Shown here one piece after another: positions 46,601 to 58,600 of a stretch of 64,000 nt of DNA. Origin of the DNA: Cololabis saira (taxonomy: Eukaryota; Chordata; Actinopteri; Beloniformes; Belonidae); contig NC_084599.1 in assembly GCF_033807715.1 (NCBI RefSeq), forward strand, positions 5,538,625 to 5,602,624, read 5' to 3'. The notes under the pieces were generated by a model. That model had not been told where the DNA came from and searched no databases. It saw only the letters and a list, made by a program, of their open reading frames with translations. The first letter of the stretch is position 1; each line of letters opens with the position of its first letter. The translations under genes and the position numbers were made by a program.

Positions 46601-49600
46601 CTGGATTAACTCTGGATTAACTCTGGATTAACTCTGGATTAACTCTGGATTAACTCTGGATTAACTCTGGATTAACTCTGGATTAAGTGTGACTGGGAAG
46701 GGTTCCTGTTTTAACCTACAGGTATGGGATGGACCTGAACTGAGACCAGTCCAACACTCACTCTCTCGATGGCCTCCTTCTCCTGGGGGGTGACCTGGAT
46801 GTAGTTGGTCTGCGGTGGCACCTGCACCCCCTCCACCCCCTCGGCCTCCTCCCCCGCCGGGTCTCCACCTCGCGGCTCGTTCAGCATCTGGACAAAATTC
46901 TCCTGATGCTGTGTGATTTGCTGCAAACAACACACACAGTCAATACGGTGCGCCCGCTGAGTGTGTGAGGGTTTACACACCGCAACGTTCAGCGTCTGAG
47001 GAGGAACAGAGTGACCGACGCAACAAACGGATGCATGTTTGGTTTGTGATGAAAGTTTGTGGTGACGGTGTCAGACCTGGCCTGATGGCTTCAGCTGCAG
47101 CGTCGAAGGACAGGCTTCCAGCAGTTAGAGCACAACTGCTGTCAAACTCTTTTAACTGCCAGGCTTTTTAGATTACCGTATTGGCCTGAATATAAAACGG
47201 TGGTTTTTGCATTGAAATAAGACGTGGGGGTCGTCTTACATTCGGGGTCTAGACATTATACCCATTCACAACGCTAGATGGCGCCAGATATCTTTAAAGA
47301 GAATGCTGAACTTAACTCCCCAGGCCAAAGCGACTCCTATCACGAAGAATATAAATAAAAATAGCGGTAAGAAAGAAAAGAGATGACAGAAAATGAAGAA
47401 ACTCAGCAACACTCAAAAGTGTGTGGAAGATCGGCAGGTTAACCGGCAGCTGAGGAGAAGTTATGATGCAAACTTCAAGATGGTGATTTGAATGAGGCAA
47501 AATAACAATGCTTTTTCTCTCCAATATATTGTTATAATCATTTGTTTCTGATGTACTGTAATCATTTTCTGTATAAAAATAGAATTTGGTGTTCAAAAAG
47601 TCTTGAAAAAGACGGGGGTCGTCTTATATTCGGGCCGATACGGTAAAACGCTTTTTTCTTTCTTTCTTTGCGCCCTGCTTCTGTCCAGAAGCTGAAACAC
47701 ACCAGCTTGTCTCCAGCAGTAGTTCCCTTTAACAGACCGCCACTCTTCCCATCACGGTGCAACGACGCTGACGTGAACAGTAATCCCTGGTTTTTCACGG
47801 GGGTTACGTTCCAAAAAGAACCGGTGATAAGTGAAATCCACGAAATAGCAACCTTTATTTTTAAAATTATTATACAAGGCTTCAAATTGTGGAGATCAGC
47901 CCGAGGATTTGAACGGGAGAAAATGAACAATGATTATGAAAAAATGAAAACAAGAAGTACAACAGTATAATTGTGACTCTTCTGATGCTGCTGCATCCTG
48001 ACTCGCTCTGTAGCGTCTTTTTCTCCTAAAGCCGCGGTGCAGGGGTGTTTTTTCCAGAGAAGAACATAGTTATGGATCGTTGTTGTCGCTCTTTTTTCTT
48101 CTGGGCTAAAAGATTCTTCTAAACCGACACCATGGATTATATCTGAGACTGTAATGAACGATTCATCAAAGTTCCCGTTCTTGAGCTGCTGCTGAAGCTC
48201 ATTGGTCGTTCTCAGCTTGTTGCTAAGCAACCAACGTTATTGACACAGGAAGTGAAGAAGCACACAGGAAGTGAAGAAGCGGGGAGACTGTTTATCCAAT
48301 CAGAATGCAGAACACGATGCACAATGCAAATCTGTAAAGCAGCGAGACGTGAAAGGTGAACCGTGTTATAGCCAGGGATTACTGTACTGACTGTGACTAT
48401 AAAACAATCATCATTAGGAGCAGAAGTGAACATAACCGTCTCTACAGCTCGTGTTATCCTGAGTTGGGGGACGTACAGCACGTTTGTGCGTCCTGGTGTC
48501 GTACCTGCAGCAGTTGCGGGTTGTCTCGGCCCAGCTGCTGCAGCAGCGCCGGCAGCAGGGCCGGGCTCTGCTGGATGATCTGTCTCATCTGCTGGAACTG
48601 GGGCTGGTTCCTCAGGAACTCCAGAGGGTTCCCGGTGGGCGCGGGGCCCCCGCCAGAACTGGGAGGAGGGTTGTCAGACACCGGCCCTGCCGGAGGGAAA
48701 ACAAGCCGTGTGGTGACGTTTATTGTGTGTGACATTTATTTCCTGAAAGACTCATTACATGCAGACTACCCAGGTGGGAAGTCAGATCCTGGGCAGATTT
48801 GTTCTTTAACTGTCTAACAAATACAGGACTGTCTCAGAAAATTTGAATATTGTAATAAAGTTCTTTAATTTCTGTAATCCAATTAAAAAATTATTTTATA
48901 TTTTATATTTTATATTATATTATTTTAATATTGCTGATTATGGCTTATAGTTTAAGATTAAGATTCCCAGAATATTGTAATATTTTGTGATAGGATATTT
49001 GAGTTTTCTTAAAGAGCATATTGCAGGTTAGGGTTTTTTCAAAAATTATACCTGACCTTATGTGAAAATGACTATGTGAGAAGTTAATGTAGGATTTAAA
49101 ATGTTTTACAAGACATAAGGGCACGTATTCAGAGGAAAAAGTGGCGGATTTTAGCCAAGCTCCTACAAACGCTTTTTTTTTTTCGAACACTGCGTCATAT
49201 GACGCAGCAGCAGGGAGACGTCTCCACAGCTCTGCCCCATCTGACTGTGCAGACCCCGTACACACGTAGCCGGGTATCTGCTAAACCCAAGATATTTTCC
49301 TACGTTTGGACCTGTCATCCACATGAAAACGCAAATAAACGAATGTTTAAAAAAACTCCGGGCAAAGTGAAGATTTTTGAAAACTCTGTTTATGTAGATG
49401 CGTCTAGACCTGGTGTAGACAGAGACAGAGAGCAGTTCTGCGTTTTCGAACAACACATTATGCTCCAAAACAACAACAAATGTGCTCTGAGTCTGACGTC
49501 TAACGTGTGACCCAGAACTACAGATGATCCACCATCTGTTCTCCAAGCTATTTATTAAATAAATGGTCTCTGCTCTTGATCACCGTTTACTGCGTTACAC

Positions 49601-52600
49601 CGACGCAGAGCCTACGCCGTAGGGTACGCGGCGACGCGCAGCCCTACGCCGACTTAACGCGGCCGCTCCGTGGTGGGACACGGGGGGACTCGAGCTCGTT
49701 ACCGAGAAGGAGACGCCGCTCCCGGGAAAACTGCACTGCAGAGGCGGCCCGGAGGCCGGAGGAACAGATAATCTACAGGTTTGGAATGCTTATAAATGTG
49801 GTCGAAAATGCAGATCTTCGATTATGTGTGGAAGGTTTTTTTTGTAATGTGGATGTAATGTGGATGTAATGTGGATACTCATTTTTTATAAACGAAGGGG
49901 GGGAAATACGGGGAAATATTCGGTTTTAAAAATACCCGGCTATTTCGCATGCATTTAATCAGAAAAAAGAGAAGATAATAATAAGCCTGTTTTCTGTTTA
50001 GAAAGTACAAACGTAGACAGATTACAAGTACTCACCCGGTTTTAAGGAGTTTGGGAGTTTCTTTCAGGAGCACGGGCGGGTGCTGCGGTGAATAAAGGAT
50101 TTATGGTTCCGCGTAAAATCGACGGCGTAGCCTACGGTGTAGGGTACGCGGCGCACGCAGCGTTCGGTGCGTCGCTGCGTAACCTACGCCGTAGGGTCTG
50201 CGTTGGTGTAACGCGAACCCATAAATCAGCCTTTTAAAAAGCGAGTTTCAGCTGTCAATCAAAAGAACGTGGGGGGCCTAACGGGTTCGTAATTATAAGG
50301 CTGTGGCCCGTCATATTGGTGTGAATACACATTCACCACCTCTTCAGTGTCACAACTAACATTAAGATCCATTATTTTTCCTATTGTTGAAATTCACCGC
50401 ACTCCCTGATGTCACGTCACTTCCGGTTCAGCTTTTTCAGATGCAGAAGTAAAATACTCTCACAAAAACAACTCCGGAGGTCACTGTAGTATATATTTAT
50501 GCGTATTTCAATGAAAATTCAGTTCCTACATTATTTTCCTACACATTGATTCACAGGGGTCTCCAACCTGCAATCTGCTCTTTAAGCTGTAAGCCATGAT
50601 CAGCAATATTAAAATAATAAAAGGCTTGCAACATTTCACTTGATTTGTAATGAATCCAGAATGTATGACATTTTTGCATTACAGAAAATAAAGGACTTTA
50701 TCACAATATTCTAATTTTCTGAGACAGTCCTGTAAAGGTACCTCATCAAAGACACACCAGAATTCAGTAACCCTACCAGTGACTGCAGATGTGACTGAAC
50801 TCTGCACAACAGACTTATAACAAATATCCAACAGCTTGCTGCAAACACTGAAGGACCTAAGTAGTCCAGTCAGTTGTCCAGCCCACCCAGGTATTTCTAC
50901 TCCTCCACCACCTCCACTTTTACTCCTAGGATGGAAAACTATTCAGCATAAACCTGGTTCTCCTAAAATCTACAATCATCTCCTTAGTCTTGTCCACATT
51001 CAAGATGAGATGACTGTCTCCACACCACACCACTAAACAGTCCACCAGTTCTCTGTACTCTCTGGTCCATCACTGATACCCCCCACATAGTAATCTGAGT
51101 ATTTCTGGTTCTGAAACAAGTACACCCCCCCACAACAGGCTGAATAAACACAACAAAACAACAAGCATCAGTGTGATCTTACTGTTGGAGGCCACGGGAG
51201 ACTGCTGTAGTTGCTGCGGCTGCTGGGGCTGCTGTGTTGCAGGTGTTGCAGGTGTTGCGGGTGTTGCGGGTGTGGAGGGGATGGAGGGGATGGAGGGGAT
51301 GGAGGGGATGGAGGGGATGGAGGGGATGGAGGGGATGGGCGGGGCCCCGTGTCTGACCGGTTCCTGAGTGGGTGGCTCGCAGTCCTCCGCAGGAAGACCC
51401 TGCAGCACAGAAACGGTTACTACGCCCCCAGCAGAGCAGCAGAGCAGCGGGCAGACAGACGGGCGAACTCAGGGAACCCTCACCATGAGCAGGTACTCCA
51501 CGGCCCGGTCGGGGTTGTTGTAGCTGGCCCGGAGCGCGGCCACCACCTGCCCCCGCTCGTATCCCATAGACATGATCTCTGACACCAGGTTCTCGTAGGC
51601 TGGACCGGTCACTGCACAACAGAGCAGGGACCGTGAGAGGGGGCACCAATCAATGCAGCAAACACAGATAAACGTCATATTATCTGGCACATCCCAGGTC
51701 TTAGAATGAGATAAACATGGGTTAACCACTCAGTTTGGTATATACCAGGTAGGCCTGTGGTGGAAAAATAGATTTTCCAATTCTAAATCGATTCTCATAC
51801 TAATTCCTAAAAATCGATTTGTATGTCTAAAGATCAATTTTTTTTCCATCATTACAACTTTGGGTATTTTTTGTTTATGCCCAAAAAAAGGAATGTTTTG
51901 TTGGACACAACAATAACTGGTGCCATGATTTTGCCTTTAAATGTGTTTAAAGCTATGAAAACAAAGTTTTCAGTTATAATTGCATAAATTGTCTATATTT
52001 CATTACTTTATATACTGTCTTGGGGTTACATTTACGTAAAATGCTAAAAACCAAATTCTCAAAAAAATTTAAAACTGAAAGAGACCGAAAATGGAAAAAA
52101 TGAAAAGGGAATGTGCAAAAAAAAAAAACATATCGGAATATCGGAATCGAATCAGATCGAACCAAATTGTGATCATTGATTCTGAATCTTAAGAATCGGA
52201 ATCAAATCAATTCTTGACATTTGAATCGATCCCCAGCCCTGATACGAGGACATGGTATTTATAAACCATCACACAATGTATTAGTTTATGTTAATAGATT
52301 ATACTAGACGCTACTGACGTCTAGAAAAGACATCATTGATGCAACGCAGCAAATCAAGGCCAACAGGAACCAGCAACAGCACATGTGTGGGGGTTTTCTA
52401 GCAACACTCACCCAGTATTGATGCTGCCTCCTCCAGGAGACCCAGTTCTTGAATGAGGCTGTTGAAACACCAGCACACAGATGAAGAAACAAGAATCTTT
52501 AGACTAAAACTGGGACAATGATGACCCCAAAGATGTGTTTGTGGAAGAATGGGGCAGAACAACCGCTGCAGTTAAGATGTTGTCCTGGACCCCCTTAAAG

Positions 52601-55600
52601 CCACTTAGAAACCCACATGGAGCTGGTTCAGGTCTGTGATGACAGACTGTGGCAGCGGGTCAGGGCCGGGACAAACCCGTTTAACACGGCTGCACTTTAT
52701 CTCTAATTAGTTCATCTCTCTATTGATGCAGCAGCATCCTGGGACGGGAACATGGAGGAGCGACCACCAACACAAACTCCACCTGACTAGCGTTGCTCTC
52801 TTGAGAAGGTCAGATAAACTAAACTACTCAGAAAAGTAATCACTGTAGCTGTGGATCATTATAATACAGCCCGTATAGAACTATGAGGACCCACTTCGGG
52901 TTCGCAGGACTGACCCAGTTGTGACTCGGTTATAGGGGTGTAACAATACATCGTGCCACGAAATTTCGCGATACAAAAACGTCACGATACGTGTCGTGGA
53001 GGTGACAAAGTGTATCGTGATATTGGATTATTAATATTAATCTATTGTGTTGACTAGTAACGGCCGAGCCTCGACCCGCGGACCAAAATCTGACTCTGCT
53101 CAGAAGAAACTAGTACCGTTTTGCACTTTTACTGATGTAAGACTGGTGTAGAGTTAAAGGGAACCCTGCATATTAAGACATGTAGTCCCTAATTAGCCAC
53201 AATTGTTCTCTTATACTAAAATATGTTGTTAGAAACACATAAAATTATCTAATTGCTTTAAAAATCTACAATGTTTATTACATATTTTGACCTGCGGGAG
53301 GCACCATGTTTTACCTGCGCAATGTATTCTGGGGGCGATGACGTACGACGGTGGCTCTGGGAAGATAAGCCCCATTAGTTTAACTGGGACAGGTATCTAA
53401 AACATAGTTGAGCAGCTCTCTCCCGGCCGTGGAGGCTGACGAGGGAGCCCATAAGACGTCTCGGTTCAGGCAAACTGGATCAAAGTTCTGTGATGCACGG
53501 GAGATCTGCAAAAATGATCAATGTAGGGCGCATCTTACCAGTGCATCAGGCTCCTGCGTAGACGGCGTAGCCTACGGCGTAGACGGCGTAGGCTACGCCG
53601 TAGCCTGCGTAGGCTACGCCGTAGCCTGCGTAGCCGGGGCTCTACAGCCCGCAGCGCTCCGCCACCCGCTCTCCGCTCTCCGCTCTCGCTGCCGCCGCCG
53701 GGATGGAGACGCCGGTGGGCAATATGCACGTTTGAGTGGGCATAGCCCTCCCCTCTCCCCCCTAAAACCGGCCTCGGTGCTGGGTGATGACAGACCCGAC
53801 GCTGAGGGGACTGGCCCGGGACTTTGACGAAACGGGAGGTGCAGACTTCGCTTCAAATAGGCAAGAACATCTTTATTTAATTTAATGACACCAGATCTGG
53901 CTGGGGTTTTTATTGTAGCATCGGTTATCTGCTAGTTGAAACGTGTGGTCTGTTAGTCTATCTGAGTTTTATGGTGTTTTTATAGTTCATGCTGTATGGG
54001 GCTGCACTTTTTTTTAATTTTATTTTACTTTTTTGTAGGTGCGGCGTCACCTTAATGTTCAGCTGTGTTTTCATCTGTGTTTCTGGTGCGCCGTCACCTG
54101 TTTAGCTGTGTTTTCATCTGTTTCTGGGTGTCAGAACAGTGGACGGGGGTTAGCAGGTGCCACCGTGTGACGTACTACCCAGAACGTAAAAAACATTGGC
54201 GACCTACATGTTAAATTATATTTTCAAATTTTATAAAAACGAAGACATCAACAAGGTTTTTTATATCACATTGTTATAATTGATACCAACATTTATCTTT
54301 TAAGACCTACATGTCTTAATATGCAGGGTTCCTTTTAAGCCTTACCTTATTAAATTAAACCTTTTTGGGGTGGTGAGTAGGATAAACACGGGGAAACTTC
54401 TGCTGAGTTCCAGTGTACTTTAATGTCCCTCAACAGTGTAGGATTTTAGAACATCAACACGGCACCTAGTGCCGTACTGTGGCGTATCACTCCGCCCAAT
54501 CTAAAACAGACTAATCACTACAGATAAACTGACTAGTGTCATTATAGTCCCTGATTTACATCACAATATAAAGAATAGATTTATAAAATAATGAAATAAC
54601 CTTCTTAACAAAAATAAATCTCCTCTTACACTTATAAGGTGAACATGAATCAATCTTTTTTATGATTTAAAAATGTATTTATTTACTTTTATTAATTTAT
54701 TTAATTTTAGTTGTTAAATTTCTGGAAAAGAAAAAAGTCAAATCACACATGAGAGAAACTATTCAGTTTGTGGGTAAATATTTGTACTTGTATGAAACTG
54801 AAGATGCTTAATGCAAACCTGACATTTACTTTTAGTTCAGTTTGTGGAAAATGTTTGGCCTGGCTTTCTCTTTAAAACTTAAACAGTTATAAAGCATTAC
54901 AAACTGGAACAATAGGGCAAACGTACAGTATTGTTTTGTATTTTGTGTCTTTCAAATAAAAGACCATTTTTTCCAGTCATATGTTCCTCATTCAAGGTTG
55001 TTAAAAAATACTGCTATAATATCGTATCGTTATCGTGACCTCAATATGGTGTATCGTACCGTATGGTGAGATTAGTGTATCGTTACACCCCTACTCGGTT
55101 ATGATGTCTTAGGCGGGTTTGATGTACTGAAAGTTACCGGTCACCGGGAGAAGGAAGGAGGGATAACTATATCGGAGGAAGAATGGACAATTATATAGAG
55201 GTACCAATGGACCTGTACCAGCTCACAGAAGTGGAGGGAGTTTGGATGGAAAAGTCTGATGAGGTGTTTTATTTCACCCTCCCAGAAGTCTCATTATGAT
55301 AATAACTCCTGTCTGCTGGAGAAACTGTGGGAATCAAAATGCAAATCATTACCATGTTTTCTGGGACTGCCCTGTCATGAAGAATTACTGGAAAGAGATA
55401 CATAAAGCCCTACAGGATATATTCAAATGCAAAATACTCCTCGAGAGTAAGACCATGTTTTTTGGACACATACCTCAGGACTGGCCAAAAAGAGATAAAC
55501 ATTTAATGAATATCCTGCTAGTGGCCTGTAAAAAGACTATTACAAGGAAATGGTTATCACAGGAGAGCCCAGCTTTAAAGGTATGGATGGAAGTTACAAT

Positions 55601-58600
55601 GGACATCTATAAAATGGAGAAGATAACGACATTTATTAATCATAAATTGGAGAAATTCACCTCATACTGGGAAAACTGGGTCAGCTACGTCACGCCCCAT
55701 AGGCCTGATTTTATTTTCTCAAGTCAATGACTGTTATATGTTGAAAAGATCATTCCCTACTTGTACATAGTAGTTTTTGGTGGTTTGTCTTTCTTTTCAT
55801 TGTTTGGACATAAAAAAAAAAAACATTATTCCGACATTTAGGACAGACAACAGATGTGTGACGTATGCGTACACTGCAAAAACTCAAAATCTTACCAGGA
55901 ATATTTGTCTTATTTCTAGTTAAAATGTCTCATTTTTAGTCATAAAATCTCATTACACTTAAAACAAGAGTCATTACAAGAAAAATAACTTGTTGTTTGA
56001 CAATTTTCACCTGTTTCAAGTACATTTTCACTTGAAATAAGTAGAAAAATCTGCCAGTGGAACAAGATTTATCTTCTCATTACAAGCAAAAAAATCTTGT
56101 TCCACTGGCAGATTTTTCTACTTATTTTAAGTGAAAATCTACATGAAACAGGTGAAAATTGTTGTTTTTTTCTAGTGATGAGTCTTGTTTTAATTGTAAT
56201 GAGATTTTTTTTGACTAAAAATGAGACATTTTAACTAGAAATAAGACAAATACTCTTGTTAAGATTTTGAGTTTGTGCAGTGTACATGATGTACCGGATG
56301 TGAATGTCTAATGCTGAATGTCAATAAAAAGGACTTTACCGATCCCCATGCAAAGCAATGAGCCTTTTCCCACCTGGAAGCAGAGGACTGGACTGGTGCT
56401 GCAGCTGGATCTGCAGCTGGATCTGCAGCTGGATCTGCAGCCGGATCTGCAGCCGGATCTGCAGCCGGGTCCTGGGCTGGTTCCGTTGCTGAGGCCGGCT
56501 CTGGGGCCGGGTCGGGGCCCAGGGCCTTGTCTGGAGCCTCCGCCGGGGCTGCAGCTGGGACCGAGGCCTCCGCCGAAGCCTTGCTGTCCTGGCTCTCCTT
56601 TGGTTTGTGCTGGGCGGAGCCGGCCGGAGGGGGCGGTTCTGCAGCGGTGGGGGGTTCTGCCAGGGCCGGGGCGGCCCGGTCCCCAGAGTCCTTGGAGGAC
56701 TGCGAGTCCTGGGTTTCTGGGCCGGGGGGTGCCGGGTCAGAGCTGGGGGGCGTTGCTGCTTCCGTCACTGCCGGGGCTTGTGTTGGAGCAGGACGTGGTT
56801 CTGGGACTGCAGCGGGAGCAGGTGCTGGTTTGGGCTGAAACACACGTCACAACGGAGGGTTAGCAGCGTTGGGGGGGTGGCGGAGCTGTTTAGATGCTCT
56901 GCACTAGGGCTGGGGATCCATTCAAATGTCAAGAATCAATTTGATTCAGATTCTTAAGATTCAGAATCCATTATCAAGATTTGATTCGATTCCGATATTG
57001 ATTTAGGTTAGGGATTAGGGGTAGGGATTGATTAACAGTTTTTTGAGCTGTTGCATGAATTACATGACTGTAGTTCTGCTACATATTAATACTAGTATTA
57101 TATTGAGATTCAACAGCAAGTATTGCAGCTAATGATGCTGTAAGGACCAATCAGCTCCCAGAATGCTGATAGAACTGCTTTCAGAAACATCGTGGGTCAG
57201 AATTACCAAACAGATCCAGGGAGGAAACAGAGACGGATGAAATCGGTTTCTTTTACCACATTCCGTTTTAATTTTTTCCATTTCCGGTCTATTTCGGTTT
57301 TTAATTTTTGAGAATTTGGTTTTTTAGCATTTTATGCAAATGTAACCCCAAGAAAGTGTATAAAGTAATTAAATATAGACAATTTATGCAATTATAACTG
57401 AAAACTTTCATGTTTTCATACCTTTAAACATATTTAAAGGCAAAAACATGGAACCAGTTATTCTTGTGTCCAACAAAATATTCCTCTTTTTTGGGCATAA
57501 ACAAAAAAATACCAAAAGTTGTAATGATGAAAATTGATTTTTAGGAATTAATATGAGAATCAATTTAGAATCGGAAAATCAATTTTTTTCAACACAGGCC
57601 TAGTCTGCAGTTACTTTCTGCTTTTTTATTATTCTTTATTTCCTTCATTAAAAGAAAAACTAAACAGTTCAATATAATTACAACAAATCTCTTTCCTTGA
57701 ATGAAAGTGAACAGAAAGAAGACTAAGATTATTTTATCTGTCCCTTTTTCCTAAGAAATCAAATTTTAATTAATGTAATAAAAAAGAAAATTACAAATTA
57801 CACAATTTAAAAAAAAAAAACAATTTCCAATAAACGTAATTTAAAAAAAAAAAATCTAAACCAAAACTACAACAAAATTATAAAATAACACAAAATAGCT
57901 GTCGTCAAACACAGATAGTCCTATTCTTTTTTGATTCAAAGAAAAAAAATATGACAATGGTGCTAAAAGGAGAGAGAGAAAAAAGAAAACCCACCTAACT
58001 TAACAATTATGATATTTCTTCATCAAACTGGCTTTTATTATTCTTTTAAATGGAATGTTTGATTTGCATTCTTTGGCTTCTGTATCCAGATTGTTCCATA
58101 AACAGCTTTCTGCTTTCCTTACATAACGGTGCTCCAGTCGCAGCATCCTTCTAATAACTGATTAACTGTCTCTCCTCTTGTTGGTCTGAATCATCTCAGT
58201 GGAGCTGTTCCTCAGGGGGCACCGGTGCCATCAGAACCAGTACCGGAGACACACCTCTGCCCCTGCGCTCTGTTAAAAGGACCCAAAAAAAGTGAAGAAA
58301 AGCAGAATGTGACACCAACCTTGGTAACCATGACTACCACGAAGTTCTTCTCGTCGATTTTGTACTCCTTCAGCTGAGTGTCGTCGTTCAGGATTTTACC
58401 TGTTCCAGCAGACACAAGAGGGAGAGTTAGGAGCCGCCGCTTTGGTACCGGAGATATGTGGTTATGGAGATGCTGAACAACAGAGAACGAGCAGGGAGGC
58501 TGGGGCGGAGCCAGCTCCACATTCTACCGGGCGGGCGCAGTTCTGTCACTTATGGAGCTTTTCCACTAGTACCTACTCAGCCCGACTCTCCTCCACTCGG

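Larger units (their letters stand above)
49013..50581. mobile_element. TTAA-target element inserted in a family F MITE
   Basis: Ends AGAGCATATTGCAGGTT and AACCTGCAATCTGCTCT are inverted repeats bounded by TTAA on each side, as for piggyBac/Kolobok-type elements. The two halves of an interrupted MITE on either side confirm the borders. Further elements are nested inside. Confidence 0.85.

Noticed and set aside
53408..53827. Captured host exon inside the 52933-55093 hAT element
   Set aside because: The GC-rich frame contains the family C GTAGGCTACGCC repeats, and I recognised no protein homology.
55296..55730. Host protein-coding gene of 144 codons
   Set aside because: The Cys/His motif and C-terminal block match L1-type ORF2, followed by an A-rich tail. 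It is a truncated retroposon in rad23a intron 4.
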